From NCBI RefSeq assembly GCF_020251205.1, contig NZ_JAIWYX010000005.1, forward strand, positions 1-64,000: DNA of 64,000 bases, in the 5' to 3' direction. Origin of the DNA: Arthrobacter sp. M4. Its GTDB lineage: Bacteria; Actinomycetota; Actinomycetes; Actinomycetales; Micrococcaceae. Of this stretch, positions 1 to 9,227 are shown in pieces. A model generated the notes under the pieces. It saw nothing but the letters and a program-made list of their open reading frames with translations, had not been told where the DNA came from and searched no databases. Position 1 is the first letter of the stretch. Every line of letters begins with the position of its first letter. The position numbers and the translations under genes were made by a program.

Positions 1-66
1 ATCGTCAGCTCCATAGAAAACGGGCATAACCCGCACCCGCCGCCAACACCCTCAACCACGCCGCTA

Positions 67-115
67 CGCGGAGGTTTTCAAATGAGGCAACGTATCGGGC
101 TGCGCGGAGGTTTTC
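67..115. repeat. 13-bp direct repeat CGCGGAGGTTTTC
   Basis: CGCGGAGGTTTTC occurs at 67-79 and again at 103-115, exactly 36 bases apart. Both copies are followed within 3 bases by an ATG, so each looks like a ribosome binding site, but the frames that follow are only 12 and 14 residues long. Confidence 0.6.
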
Positions 116-409
116 TATGAGTCAATGCGAGGGGTTGCCCGTGCCCCTTGGACGGGCATAGCCTGAAAGTGGAGCATTCGTTCACTCAAGCCATGGGTGC
201 CCCGCTCCCCCATCAGGAGATCGTCAATGCTGACCGCCTCCGCGCATTTCCAGCTGCTGGCTCCAAAGGTGCCCCCTATGGTGGCGCAATTGTTAGCAAC
301 TTTCCACAGCAATCCTGAATCTGACGGCTTGCAAAAGAATATTTCCGCAGCTCCTCCGGGCAAGTTCCCTCCCGGCGAGCGTCCCGCGCGTAGGCAGTCG
401 GGGTAAACG

Positions 410-439
410 CCCACCGCCTGTCGGCTGAAAGCCGTGGGG
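410..439. other. Imperfect hairpin, possible IS200/IS605-type end
   Basis: CCCAC at 410-414 and GTGGG near 434-438 enclose the smaller stem CGGCT-gaa-AGCCG (422-434), with a 7-base insertion on one side. Subterminal hairpins of the type CCCACGGCTTTCAGCCG are common at IS200/IS605 ends and in the RNA that overlaps tnpB 3' ends. No transposase remains nearby, so this is at best a scar. Resemblance from memory only. Confidence 0.2.
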
Positions 440-656
440 CATCAGTCATTTCTTCCCCGACTGGATCGCTTACGCCCCTTGCGCGGTTTTCGTCGCGCCC
501 AAGCGGTGCCGGAGGCCCCAAGCTTCAGCCCGTCGTCGGACCCTATCCCCTTTGTGCGCTGCATCCCGCAGGCGCTGACAAGCAAAGCATCTCTCACTGG
601 GGCACATTTTTGCCTCGCCACAACCCGTCGCCATTCCCAAATGAAATGGAGTCATC

Positions 657-1172
657 ATGCAAACCGTGACCAAGTCCGTTGAGGTCAACGTTCCTATATC
701 GGTCGCTTACAACCAATGGACGCAGTTCGAGTCTTTCCCGGAGTTCATGAATGGCGTTGAAGACGTTCGGCAACTTGACGACACCACCCTCCACTTCACC
801 ACCAAGGTGGGAGGCGTCAAGCGCGAGTACGACGCGCGGATCGTCGAGCAGGTTCCTGACAGGGTGATCAGTTGGGTGAGCACGGACGAGCCCCGCAACG
901 CCGGAACCGTCACCTTTGAAAACTTGGGAGCGGGGCGGACAGGTGTCAGCGTCAAGCTGGAATGGCACCCGGACACGTTCGCCGAAAAGGCTGGCGCGGC
1001 CCTATCCGCAGACGAAATGCAAGTTGCCGCAGACCTAGACAAGTTCAAGGAATTCATCGAAGACCGCGGCCGGGAAACAGGGGCATGGCGCGGATCAGTG
1101 GAGCGCGGGACCGTCACCGATGAGACGCTCGGCACGGATGATCCTATGCTTCGCGGCACGGACGACATTTAG
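657..1172 (+). CDS. SRPBCC (START-like) family protein
   Basis: Small soluble protein of 171 residues with the SRPBCC/START-like helix-grip fold, a family that binds hydrophobic ligands and is often labelled cyclase/dehydrase; the ligand here is unknown. The first strand followed by AYNQWTQFESFPEFM (about residues 18-32) and the later block YDARIVEQVPDRVISW are family hallmarks. The fold ends near residue 140 and the rest is polar, probably disordered. GGAG at 648-651 lies 5 bases before the ATG and supports the start. The next gene follows 104 bases later on the same strand and may share the transcript. Confidence 0.8.
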   Translation: MQTVTKSVEVNVPISVAYNQWTQFESFPEFMNGVEDVRQLDDTTLHFTTKVGGVKREYDARIVEQVPDRVISWVSTDEPRNAGTVTFENLGAGRTGVSVKLEWHPDTFAEKAGAALSADEMQVAADLDKFKEFIEDRGRETGAWRGSVERGTVTDETLGTDDPMLRGTDDI

Positions 1173-1276
1173 TACGCCCAAAGAAAGGAACAGCGAACCG
1201 TCACTTCCCCCCAGTAAGAGATTTGGATCAAACACAAAAGCCGACATTTGGAAGAGTAATGAAGAAGAGGTATGCC

Positions 1277-1582
1277 ATGAGCGAGCGACTCAGCTCAACG
1301 CATGGCCCCAACCTAGAAGACGAACTGTATTTCCAGGAACATTGGGACTTTGAAGGAGCCGGCGGCGGGGGCGCCGGACATTCGTTAGACGACCAGTACC
1401 TGCAAGGCGTATACAAAGCGGTCCGGGAAGCTATTTTGGATGCCCCGGCAGACGTTTCACTCTGCTTTGACGATTTCCTGATTCGCGAAGAACACCGCCC
1501 AGCGGAGCGCCCTCCAGCGGAGGGCCGCCCAGCGGAAGGCCGCCCAGCGGAAGGCCCCGGAGGAAGCAAAGAGCAAACATAG
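1277..1582 (+). CDS. Hypothetical protein with Pro-Ala-Glu repeat tail
   Basis: I do not recognise this 101-residue protein. Residues 1-75 are acidic with a short Gly-rich stretch (GAGGGGAG) and the block LDDQYLQGVYKAVREAILD, probably a helix. The tail repeats R-P-A-E-G, encoded by near-identical 15-base units at 1496-1555, and then ends in GGSKEQT. An AAGAGG motif 6 bases before the ATG at 1277 favours this start over in-frame ATGs at 1223 and 1259. It follows the SRPBCC gene on the same strand. The repeat could expand or contract by slippage. Confidence 0.55.
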   Translation: MSERLSSTHGPNLEDELYFQEHWDFEGAGGGGAGHSLDDQYLQGVYKAVREAILDAPADVSLCFDDFLIREEHRPAERPPAEGRPAEGRPAEGPGGSKEQT

Positions 1583-1643
1583 CAGGTGGCAGAGTCGCAA
1601 AAATTCCTGGGCTACTACAAGCAGCCCGGGAGGTGGTGCAGAC

Positions 1644-2489
1644 TCACAGGAGGCTGCGAAGTACCAGGGCCGCGCCGTCGTCGTACACGGACGCCGTGAC
1701 CTCATCCGCTACGGCGAGCACCTCCGCCGGTGCCTGCCCCATGGCCACACCTCGGGCGGCCCACTCCAGCATTTCGATGTCGTTGCGGCCGTCACCGACG
1801 GCCACCGTGCGACTCGGATGTGTGCCGATCCGGCCCCGCAGCTGCTCAAGGGCACTGGCTTTGGTGACGCCGGCGGCTGCGATATCCAACCAAGCCGACC
1901 AGCCAACAGAGTACGTAACTCCGGACAGGCCAATGCTGCGGATGGCTGTGGAAAACTCTTCAGGCGTGTTCTCCGTGCTGAACACCACAACGCGGACGGC
2001 AGTGGATTGCAGCAACGTTTGGAAGTCCACACCGATCGCTTCCACGCCGAAGGTGGCGTCCTGAAAACGTTCCGTGGACAGGAAGTTCCCATCCTCGTCT
2101 TCCAGCGCGTATTTCGCTGCGGGCAGGCGCTTGCGGAGTGCTCGAAGGGCCGGGCCGGGATCGAAGGTGGCCTTGTGGATGACCTCGTAGCCGTCTTCAA
2201 GGGAAGGATCCAGCCGCAGCGTCACACCGCCGTTGCAGCACACGGCGTAGCCACGGTCCAGCCCGATCTGCTCAATGACGGGCAGCGCCGCATTCATGGA
2301 CCTGCCGGTGGCAATGAGGACATCGTGTCCACGGGCTACAACTTCCCGTGCGGCCTGCCGGACAGAAGGGGTCATGTGCCCGTCGTGGTCCAGCAGCGTG
2401 CCGTCCACGTCCAGGGCAACCATGTACTTGTGATTGCGGTTCCACCGGTCATCGATGCCGGGTACTGATGTTTCAGTCAATAGTGTCAT
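1644..2489 (-). CDS. Cof-type HAD hydrolase
   Basis: Predicted phosphatase of the haloacid dehalogenase superfamily, Cof/YbjI-like branch with a C2-type cap, acting on a sugar phosphate or similar metabolite. Motif I is DVDGTLLDHDG with the nucleophilic Asp, motif II lies in IATGRS, motif III is the Lys in TKASALEQL, and motif IV is GDGRNDIEML, which binds magnesium. The length of 281 residues is normal. The start at 2489 gives a 22-residue leader before motif I; an upstream codon at 2537 and an internal one at 2423 are alternatives, none with a clear ribosome site. It follows serS on the same strand after a gap of 180 bases. Confidence 0.85.
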   Translation of the reverse strand: MTLLTETSVPGIDDRWNRNHKYMVALDVDGTLLDHDGHMTPSVRQAAREVVARGHDVLIATGRSMNAALPVIEQIGLDRGYAVCCNGGVTLRLDPSLEDGYEVIHKATFDPGPALRALRKRLPAAKYALEDEDGNFLSTERFQDATFGVEAIGVDFQTLLQSTAVRVVVFSTENTPEEFSTAIRSIGLSGVTYSVGWSAWLDIAAAGVTKASALEQLRGRIGTHPSRTVAVGDGRNDIEMLEWAARGVAMGQAPAEVLAVADEVTASVYDDGAALVLRSLL

Positions 2490-2669
2490 GCTCCAAGTGA
2501 AGCAGAGGGCTGTAACTGCAACTAGGACGAACGCCACAGCATCGTGTGAACATCCGGTTACAACTCACAGCTTGTCCACGGTGTGAGTATTAACTTGGGG
2601 CCCGCCCCCAGCGTCAACTCCGACGGCGGCTGCGCGCCGCCGTCGGACATTACGACGCCGGTGATCAAG

Positions 2670-3950
2670 CTACAGGACCGGCAGGACTTCCAGCCCGCCC
2701 AGGTACTTCTGCAGCGCGGGCGGGACGTTGACGGAACCGTCGGCGTTCTGGTGGTGCTCCAGGAGGGCAACGATCCAGCGCGTGGTGGCCAGGGTCCCGT
2801 TGAGCGTGGCGACGGCGCGCGTTCCCTTGGGTGTGCCGTCCTCCGTGATCACCCGTTCGCGGATGTTGAGGCGGCGGGCCTGGAACGTGGTGCAGTTGGA
2901 TGTGGACGTCAGTTCGCGGTACCTGCCCTGTGTGGGAACCCATGCCTCGCAGTCGAACTTGCGCGCCGCGGACATGCCCAAGTCGCCGGCGGCTGTGTCG
3001 ATGATGCGGTAGGGCAGCTCGCATTTGCCGAGCATTTCCTCTTCCCACGCGAGGAGGCGCTGGTGCTCCGCCTCGGCTTCCTCAACCGTGGTGTAGATGA
3101 ACATCTCCACCTTGTTGAACTGGTGCACGCGAATGATGCCGCGGGTGTCCTTACCGTGTGAACCGGCCTCGCGGCGGTAGCAGGAGCTCTGGCCTGCATA
3201 GCGGATGGGGCCGCCGGAAAGGTCAAGGATCTCCTCAGCGTGGTAACCCGCAAGGGACACCTCCGAGGTGCCCACAAGGTAAAGGTCGTCTTCAGCGAGA
3301 CGGTAGATCTCGGCGTCGTGCTTCACGTCGAAACCGGTGCCCTGCATGGTCTCCGGACGCACCAAGGTGGGCGTGATCATCGGGATGAAGCCGGCCTCGA
3401 TCGCCTGGTCCATCGCCATCTGGAGGAGCGCCATTTCAAGGCGGGCGCCTACACCCCTCAGGAAGTAGAAGCGTGCACCGGAAACCTTGGCGCCGCGTTC
3501 CATGTCAATGGCGCCGATCAGTTCGGCAATCTCAAGGTGGTCGCGCGGCTCGAAATCCGTAAATTCGCGTGGCGTGCCAACAGTCTTGACCACAACATAG
3601 TCGTCCTCGCCACCGGCAGGAACGCCGTCAACAATGAGGTTGGGGATCACGCGAAGCAGCTCGTCCTGCTTGGCCTGCGCGGCATCGGCCTCAGCGGAAG
3701 CGGCTTTGACCGCGTTAGCCAGGTCCTTGACCTCGGCCAGCAGCGCCTGCTTCTCCTCACCCTTGGCCTGCGCCACCTTCTTGCCGAAAGCGTTTTGCTC
3801 GGCACGCAGGTTCTCGTAACGGATCAGCGCCGCTCGGCGGGAGGCATCGGCTGCGATGACGGCGTCCACCACGGACTCGTCGGCGCCACGGGCACGCTGG
3901 CTGGCACGGAACTTCTCCGGGTTTTCGCTGAGGTCTTTAACGTCAATCAC
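2670..3950 (-). CDS. serS: Seryl-tRNA synthetase
   Basis: Charges tRNA-Ser with serine in the cytoplasm (class II synthetase). Of the 426 residues, roughly 30-110 form the antiparallel coiled-coil arm that grips the tRNA variable arm; the catalytic domain shows motif 2 ([18 protein letters not shown]) and motif 3 ([17 protein letters not shown]). The start is a GTG at 3950, giving the usual N-terminus [15 protein letters not shown]; the frame stays open to 4040, but that extension is not family-like. TACTCT at 3962-3957, read leftward, sits 6 bases before the GTG with no Shine-Dalgarno sequence, so the mRNA is probably leaderless. Diverges from the lipid kinase gene. Confidence 0.97.
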   Translation of the reverse strand: MIDVKDLSENPEKFRASQRARGADESVVDAVIAADASRRAALIRYENLRAEQNAFGKKVAQAKGEEKQALLAEVKDLANAVKAASAEADAAQAKQDELLRVIPNLIVDGVPAGGEDDYVVVKTVGTPREFTDFEPRDHLEIAELIGAIDMERGAKVSGARFYFLRGVGARLEMALLQMAMDQAIEAGFIPMITPTLVRPETMQGTGFDVKHDAEIYRLAEDDLYLVGTSEVSLAGYHAEEILDLSGGPIRYAGQSSCYRREAGSHGKDTRGIIRVHQFNKVEMFIYTTVEEAEAEHQRLLAWEEEMLGKCELPYRIIDTAAGDLGMSAARKFDCEAWVPTQGRYRELTSTSNCTTFQARRLNIRERVITEDGTPKGTRAVATLNGTLATTRWIVALLEHHQNADGSVNVPPALQKYLGGLEVLPVL

Positions 3951-4038
3951 CAAACAAGAGTATCGAATCCTTGGGGCGACACCCGTGACCTGACAGCTTC
4001 TCCACTCGCCGCTCCGGGCGGGATAGTGTGGGATTACC

Positions 4039-5130
4039 ATGAGCGACTGGGTCCTCTACGCTGTCCTCGCTGGGGGTTTGGTCTTCGCCGTCTCCAGCTG
4101 GTGGGGCGTGCGCAAACTCAAGGCCCGCCACACGCGCAGTGCCGTTCAGGAGCCTGCGCATAAGCCGGAGTCCGGTTCGCAGAAGGTGGCCGTGATCCTT
4201 AATCCGGTGAAGAACAGGGCCGACGAAGCCCGACAGGAAATTACCAGGGCCTGCGTTCAGGCCGGTTGGGAAGCTCCCAAGTTCTTCGAGACCACCGCAG
4301 AAGACCCCGGACACGGGCAAAGCAAAGCCGCCTTGGACTATGGGGCAGACCTGGTCCTGGTCTGTGGCGGGGACGGGACCGTGAGGGCGGTCGCAGGAAC
4401 ATTGGTCCGCACCGACGTCGCCCTCGGCCTGGTGCCGCTGGGGACCGGCAACCTGCTGGCACGCAACATTGACCTGGACGTCAATGGGCTGGCCGAATGC
4501 GTCCATACGGCGCTCTTTGGGCACCAACGCTACATCGATACAGCGCGGATGAAAGTATCCAACAGCCTCACTGGCGAATCCGCGGAGCACACCTTCCTGG
4601 TGATCGCTGGAATGGGCATGGACGCCGAAGTGGTGAGCGACACCAACGACGATCTCAAGCGGACAGTTGGCTGGCTCGCCTACACGGAGGCCGGCGTGCG
4701 GCACCTTCCCGGACGACGCAAAAAGGTGAGCATATCCCTCAACGACGAGCCTGAACAGGTCCGCAAGATCCGCACCGTGCTCTTCGCCAACTGCGGCTTG
4801 ATTCCGGGTGGCCTGGATTTCATTCCTGAGGCCATGATCGACGACGGCGTGCTGGATGTTGTGGTGATGAGTCCCCGAAGCGCGATTGGCTGGGTGGCGA
4901 TGTACGCCAAGGTCATTTTCAAGCACAAACGGAGCTTGCCGGTTATGAACTTCTACCGTTCCGGCAAGGTGGTCATCAAGAGCAACGAGCCGATGGCCAC
5001 ACAGGTGGACGGCGATCCCGCCGGTGAAGCGACGACGGTGACGGTTCAGGTGCAGCCCAAGTCGCTGTTGGTTCGGGTCCGCGGGGATGCGCTCCCTGGC
5101 GATAATCCATCGGGCGCCGCGGGAACCTAG
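4039..5130 (+). CDS. Diacylglycerol kinase-family lipid kinase
   Basis: Membrane-associated kinase of the DAGK/YegS family that phosphorylates diacylglycerol or a related lipid. Residues 4-24 form an N-terminal membrane segment, an addition compared with soluble YegS. The nucleotide-binding loop [10 protein letters not shown] follows LVLV, and [11 protein letters not shown] is the second family motif; the C-terminal half is the beta-sandwich with VDGDPAGE near its end. Length 363 residues. The ATG at 4039 has TAGTGT at 4024-4029 upstream and no Shine-Dalgarno sequence, suggesting a leaderless or near-leaderless mRNA. Divergent from serS, with an 88-base shared promoter region. Confidence 0.9.
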   Translation: MSDWVLYAVLAGGLVFAVSSWWGVRKLKARHTRSAVQEPAHKPESGSQKVAVILNPVKNRADEARQEITRACVQAGWEAPKFFETTAEDPGHGQSKAALDYGADLVLVCGGDGTVRAVAGTLVRTDVALGLVPLGTGNLLARNIDLDVNGLAECVHTALFGHQRYIDTARMKVSNSLTGESAEHTFLVIAGMGMDAEVVSDTNDDLKRTVGWLAYTEAGVRHLPGRRKKVSISLNDEPEQVRKIRTVLFANCGLIPGGLDFIPEAMIDDGVLDVVVMSPRSAIGWVAMYAKVIFKHKRSLPVMNFYRSGKVVIKSNEPMATQVDGDPAGEATTVTVQVQPKSLLVRVRGDALPGDNPSGAAGT

Positions 5131-5168
5131 TCAACCGGGAACCTCGTCAGCCGGTCGAGTGGCCAGCC

Positions 5169-5372
5169 CTAGTGGGCCGCCTTCTTGGCCGCTTCGGCTG
5201 CGGCCTTAGCCGCACGCGCTTCCGATTGCTCGCGGATCATGGCCTGTTCCTCTTCAAACCGGAGGCGGTCGGCGCGATCCGCGTCATCCCCGTCCCAGTC
5301 CAGGTTTTCCGAGGTCGGCTTGGGGTTGACGATCATCCCCTGGCCGTCATTGTCTCTGCTGCTGCCCGACAT
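5169..5372 (-). CDS. Hypothetical small charged protein
   Basis: A 67-residue hydrophilic protein without recognised domain. The first half is Asp/Asn-rich and includes NPKPTSENLDWDGDD; the second half is a strongly helical, Ala/Glu/Lys-rich stretch (RFEEEQAMIREQ, then AKAAAEAAKKAAH), likely a short coiled coil. GGGAGGGAG lies about 6-8 bases before the ATG, which supports real translation. It lies downstream of pheA on the same strand after 182 bases and converges with the lipid kinase gene. Function unknown. Confidence 0.7.
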   Translation of the reverse strand: MSGSSRDNDGQGMIVNPKPTSENLDWDGDDADRADRLRFEEEQAMIREQSEARAAKAAAEAAKKAAH

Positions 5373-5554
5373 GGCCTGCTCCCTCCCTTGGGGTGAGCAT
5401 CCACCCTTTGTGGATCAAGCAAGCATACGCACAGTTGAATCGTTGTGAAAGGGGTTGAAGCCTCAATTATCTACGCCTTGGGCGAATAGAGTTTGTGTCC
5501 AGATCGTGCCATTATGGCCGGTCAAAACGGCATTATCTGTGCATAAACTCCAAG

Positions 5555-6520
5555 CTACGCAGGGGATTTGGGGGCAGTTGCCGGGCCGCCGCGCAGGATG
5601 CTGTCCACCCATGCATGCGCGGAGGCGAAGGCGGAATCGGAGGTGTGAGGGGGCACCACAGGGGTTTGCTCATCAGCCCGGGCATACGAACCGAGGAAGC
5701 GCGTGGCGGGGCTGATCCGGTGAAGTCCGGCCAGGGCATCCGCAACTCGGGCATCCTCTGCGTGGCCGTCAGCATCGATGCTAAAGAAGTAGTGGCCGAG
5801 GTATTGGCCCGTGGGCCGTGACTCAATACGACTGAGGTTAACTCCGCGAGTTGCGAACTGGTCCAAGATTTCCATCAGTGCGCCGGGGCGGTCCTCAGGC
5901 AGCGGAACCACAACGGTGGTCTTGTCCGCACCGGTCCGTTCAGGCAGTTTGCCCGGCTTGCTGACCAGGACAAAACGGGTCACCGCGCCGGGGTTGTCAC
6001 CGATGTTCTCGGCCAACACATTGAGGCCCGGTTGTTCCTTGGCTACGAGGGGCGCACAAATAGCCGCCTCATAATGCGCACCATCTTCAAGCAGGCCCAA
6101 CGCCGCCGCAGCCGTGGAAGATCCAGGAATGTATTCCGCATTAGGAATATTATCTTCCACCCAAAGGCGGCACTGCGCCCAGGCGTGGCCGTGCGTGGAA
6201 ACCCGACGGACATCGGACAGTGCCACCCCAGGCCTGGCGACAAGGACGAAGCTAATCGGTACAAGCGCCTCGCGGATGATCCGCAGCTCCGACCCTGAGG
6301 CGATCGCATCCAACGTCGCCGTCACGCCACCTTCGACGGAGTTCTCAATGGGCACCATGGCCGCATCCGCCTGGCCATTGCGCACTCTCTCCAGTGCCGA
6401 ATTGACGTTTGAACTTGGGATTCTGGTAGCTTCCGCCGCGTCCGGCACCTGCATCAGCGCGGCCTCGGTGAATGTACCTTCAGGACCCAGGAAGGTGTAG
6501 GTGACGGCGGACGAAGACAT
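5555..6520 (-). CDS. pheA: Prephenate dehydratase
   Basis: Converts prephenate to phenylpyruvate, the committed step of phenylalanine synthesis. Residues 8-190 form the periplasmic-binding-like catalytic domain: FLGPEGTFTEAAL at the start, VPIENSVEGGV, and the catalytic TRF triad in GAVTRFVLVS. A C-terminal ACT domain (about 200-275) with the ESRPTGQYLGHYFF phenylalanine-binding motif makes feedback inhibition by phenylalanine likely. No chorismate mutase domain is fused. The rhodanese gene lies 42 bases upstream on the same strand, so both probably share a transcript. Confidence 0.96.
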   Translation of the reverse strand: MSSSAVTYTFLGPEGTFTEAALMQVPDAAEATRIPSSNVNSALERVRNGQADAAMVPIENSVEGGVTATLDAIASGSELRIIREALVPISFVLVARPGVALSDVRRVSTHGHAWAQCRLWVEDNIPNAEYIPGSSTAAAALGLLEDGAHYEAAICAPLVAKEQPGLNVLAENIGDNPGAVTRFVLVSKPGKLPERTGADKTTVVVPLPEDRPGALMEILDQFATRGVNLSRIESRPTGQYLGHYFFSIDADGHAEDARVADALAGLHRISPATRFLGSYARADEQTPVVPPHTSDSAFASAHAWVDSILRGGPATAPKSPA

Positions 6521-6562
6521 GCTGGTTCCTCTGTTGTTGCTCTCTGGATGGATCCGGGGGAC

Positions 6563-6889
6563 TTACAGGACCACTGGTTTCAAGCCGTTGTCGGACACCA
6601 TGGGCCTCCCAGCCTCGAACCACATATCCATGCCGCCAGCAACATTCAAGGCCGAGTAGCCCTGCCCCACCAGCCATTGGGCGGCGCGGAACGAACGCCC
6701 ACCCGTGCGGCAGATGACGTAGAGGTCCTCGTCGGGGTCAAGTTCCCCAAGGCGCTCAGGCAATTGGTTCAACGGAATGTGCACCGCGCCGTCGACGTGG
6801 CCGGCTGCCCACTCGTAATCCTCCCGAACGTCCAGAATTCGGGCATCCTCCGGTACGTCGCCCGCGGGAACAGTCTCGAAGTCGCTCAT
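6563..6889 (-). CDS. Rhodanese-like sulfurtransferase
   Basis: Single-domain rhodanese of 108 residues that carries sulfur on an active-site Cys. The catalytic loop is CRTGGRS (Cys near residue 60) and the start of the domain shows ILDVREDYEWAAGHVDGAVH, the standard rhodanese pattern. GGAGGA lies about 7 bases before the ATG. It is the first gene of a likely two-gene unit with pheA and diverges from the peptidase gene. Sulfur donor and acceptor cannot be told from sequence. Confidence 0.92.
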   Translation of the reverse strand: MSDFETVPAGDVPEDARILDVREDYEWAAGHVDGAVHIPLNQLPERLGELDPDEDLYVICRTGGRSFRAAQWLVGQGYSALNVAGGMDMWFEAGRPMVSDNGLKPVVL

Positions 6890-6986
6890 GGCACGTCCTC
6901 CCTCGATTGGGCCTGCATGCTGTGCGGCCCCGGTATAGCCTAGTCTCCATACCTAGCCTAATCGGCCCCGTATGGAGGAGTTGCAG

Positions 6987-7736
6987 ATGCCGGCAGAGCA
7001 GCCCACCATCCTGGCCACTTCGGGCGGCTATAAAAGCGGGCACCGATCCAAGCTGGAGTTCGACGCCTTGCTGCATTACGCCGTCGAACTTTCCGGGGTA
7101 ACGGGCAGGGCGCCGCGGGTGACGCATCTGGGCACCGCCTCCGGCGACCAGCGCTGGTTCGCTGCCGAGATGGATCAGGCCGCACGCGTAGCGGGCTTCG
7201 ACTTCAGCCACCTCAACCTCTTTACGATCCCCAACGTGGACGACCCGGAGGCGCACCTGCTGGAACAGGACGTGGTGTGGGTTAACGGCGGCTCCGTGGT
7301 GAACCTCTTGGCTGTATGGCGCGCGCACGGCTTGGATGCCATCATGCGGCGCGTGTGGGAACGCGGTGTGGTGCTCGCCGGCGTGTCTGCGGGTTCAATC
7401 TGCTGGTTCTTGGGCGGAACCACTGATTCGTTTGGACCTGAGCTGCGTCCTGTCCGCAACGGCCTCGCATTCCTGCCCTTCGCCAACGGCGTCCACTACG
7501 ACACCGAGGAAAAGCGGCGGCCGCTGATACATCGCCTGGTAGCGGACGGCACCTTTGACGAGGCGCACTGCACGGACGACGGCGTCGGCTTGGTCTACCA
7601 CGGAACGCGCCTTGCGGAGGCCGTCACGGAAGTGGACGGAAAGGGCGCGTATCGAGTAACTCGCTCCGTCGAGGCCGGCCGGGCTATCGCCGTCGAAGAG
7701 CGCCTGGAGCCAAGGTTTCTCCGCCAGGGTGGTTGA
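6987..7736 (+). CDS. Peptidase E-like protein (S51 family)
   Basis: Serine peptidase-like protein of the S51 family (dipeptidase E or cyanophycinase relatives), 249 residues. The nucleophile elbow GVSAGSICWF places Ser134; WVNGGSVVNLL and FLPFANGVHYD are further family blocks. GGAGGAG at 6974-6980 lies 6 bases before the ATG at 6987, which I prefer over an in-frame start at 6972 that would fall on the ribosome site. The amidase gene follows after 4 bases, so the two are co-transcribed; together they suggest breakdown of peptides or amides. Confidence 0.88.
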   Translation: MPAEQPTILATSGGYKSGHRSKLEFDALLHYAVELSGVTGRAPRVTHLGTASGDQRWFAAEMDQAARVAGFDFSHLNLFTIPNVDDPEAHLLEQDVVWVNGGSVVNLLAVWRAHGLDAIMRRVWERGVVLAGVSAGSICWFLGGTTDSFGPELRPVRNGLAFLPFANGVHYDTEEKRRPLIHRLVADGTFDEAHCTDDGVGLVYHGTRLAEAVTEVDGKGAYRVTRSVEAGRAIAVEERLEPRFLRQGG

Positions 7737-7740
7737 TTAG

Positions 7741-9189
7741 GTGGAGATCCACGAACTTTCCGCGGTGGCCCTTCGTGCTGCCCTGGCAGCAGGTGAGGTG
7801 TCGGCCCTCGAGGTGACCCAGCACTTCCTGGCCCGGATCGAATCGGCCAACCGCTTGCTGGCTGCTTTTGTCACCGTCACCGCCGAGCAGGCCATCGCCG
7901 ACGCAAAAGCCGCTGATCGGGCGTTTGCCAAGCTCCCGACGTCGGAGCGGCTCGGTGAACTGCCGCCCTTCCACGGCGTGCCGGTGGCGTTCAAGGATCT
8001 GACCGACGTAGCGGGCATTCACACAACACATGGCAGCGCGGCTTTGGAACACCGGCCGGCACCGGCCGACAGCGACCTGGTGGCACGATTCCGGCGCGCC
8101 GGCGCCGTCTCACTTGGCAAGACGCAGGTTCCGGAATTTGGACTCACCGCGTACAGCGAGAACCGGATCGCGCCCCCTTCGCGGAATCCTCACGCGCCAA
8201 GCCGGAGTTCGGGTGGATCATCCGGCGGCAGCGCCGCGGCTGTCGCGGCAGGCCTGGTGCCGTTCGCTCCAGGATCCGACGGCGGCGGGTCCATTCGCAT
8301 CCCCGCGGCGGCCTGCGGGATACTCGGGCTGAAACCCGGCAGGGGCTTGGTGCCTTCCGGCGAGGGCCAGGGCGATCCGGCACGGCTGGTGGTTGCTGGA
8401 CCGCTGGCCCGGACGGCGGCGGACGCGGCACTGATGTTGGATGTGTTGGCCGAACCCGAGCTCGCGCCGGGGGGCGGCTATCTGGCACGCATTGAGGAGG
8501 GGCCGCCGTCACTGACCATCGGGATGACCCTCGATAGCCCGTGGCAGTCCGTTTTCCCCTTCAGCGTTGAGCCCGAGGCACTAGAAGCCCTCCGGGTGGG
8601 AGCCGAGTTGCTCGCCGCTTCGGGGCATCGTGTAGTGGAAGCGTCGGTGCGGTACGACAATCGCTACGCAGCCGCCTTCACCACGGCTTGGACCTCGGGT
8701 GTGGGGAGCGCGCGGATCTCCCCTCAGCGTGAGGCCTTGCTGACACCGCTCACCAGGACTTTCCGCCGGCGAGCACAACAACGGAGCGCCGCCAAAGTCA
8801 ACGAGGCGGTGGAGTTCCTGCGCGCTTTCGCCGCGGACACGATCACGCAGTATGCCCAATGGGACGTCATCCTCACGCCAGCTTTGGCGCAGACGCCGCG
8901 GCCCATCGGCTGGTTCACCGGCACGGCGACGGGCGGCGGCGCCTGGCCGGCCGCCGACTGGACTGGAGACCCCGACGACGACTACCGGCGCCAGTGCGAA
9001 TTCGCGCCGTGGTCTTCCATGGTGAATGTCTGCGGCCTGCCCGCAATTGCAGTACCGGTGTATTGGACTGGCTCAGCCGGCACCTCCGACCGCGGGCTGC
9101 CGATGGGCGTTCAACTCATCGGCAAGCCCGGCTCGGAACTGCTCCTGCTGCAATTGGCGGCCCAGCTAATGTCGGGCGGTTCTGCGTAA
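7741..9189 (+). CDS. Amidase (amidase-signature family)
   Basis: Hydrolyses an amide bond by the Ser-cisSer-Lys mechanism. Lys85 is in VAFKDLTD, the Gly/Ser stretch [16 protein letters not shown] supplies the cis-Ser near 160, and the nucleophile is Ser184 in [13 protein letters not shown]. Length 482 residues is typical. The start is a GTG 4 bases after the upstream stop, so translation is probably coupled to the peptidase E-like gene. The substrate is unknown; neither the Glu/Asp-tRNA amidotransferase partner genes nor a urea pathway lies nearby, so GatA is unlikely. Confidence 0.93.
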   Translation: MEIHELSAVALRAALAAGEVSALEVTQHFLARIESANRLLAAFVTVTAEQAIADAKAADRAFAKLPTSERLGELPPFHGVPVAFKDLTDVAGIHTTHGSAALEHRPAPADSDLVARFRRAGAVSLGKTQVPEFGLTAYSENRIAPPSRNPHAPSRSSGGSSGGSAAAVAAGLVPFAPGSDGGGSIRIPAAACGILGLKPGRGLVPSGEGQGDPARLVVAGPLARTAADAALMLDVLAEPELAPGGGYLARIEEGPPSLTIGMTLDSPWQSVFPFSVEPEALEALRVGAELLAASGHRVVEASVRYDNRYAAAFTTAWTSGVGSARISPQREALLTPLTRTFRRRAQQRSAAKVNEAVEFLRAFAADTITQYAQWDVILTPALAQTPRPIGWFTGTATGGGAWPAADWTGDPDDDYRRQCEFAPWSSMVNVCGLPAIAVPVYWTGSAGTSDRGLPMGVQLIGKPGSELLLLQLAAQLMSGGSA

Positions 9190-9227
9190 CCGCCTTGGCT
9201 AGTAGCCGCACCTGCCAGCGGCGGGAC

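Larger units (their letters stand above)
1..656. other. Gene-poor left edge
   Basis: No convincing complete gene is visible. A plus-strand frame is open from base 1 to a stop at 118-120 and could be the tail of a gene starting left of the window; it contains PLRGGFQ followed by GLRGGFL, the translated form of a short DNA repeat. Two mini-frames overlap by ATGA (82-120 and 117-161), each preceded by GGAGG, but they are too short to call. Further right, both strands hold only Pro/Arg-rich frames with no family signal. The segment also holds one imperfect hairpin at 410-439. Confidence 0.45.

Noticed and set aside
3240..4163. Plus-strand open frame of 307 codons opposite serS and running into the lipid kinase
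   Set aside because: Antisense to seryl-tRNA synthetase motifs and overlaps another real gene in a different frame.
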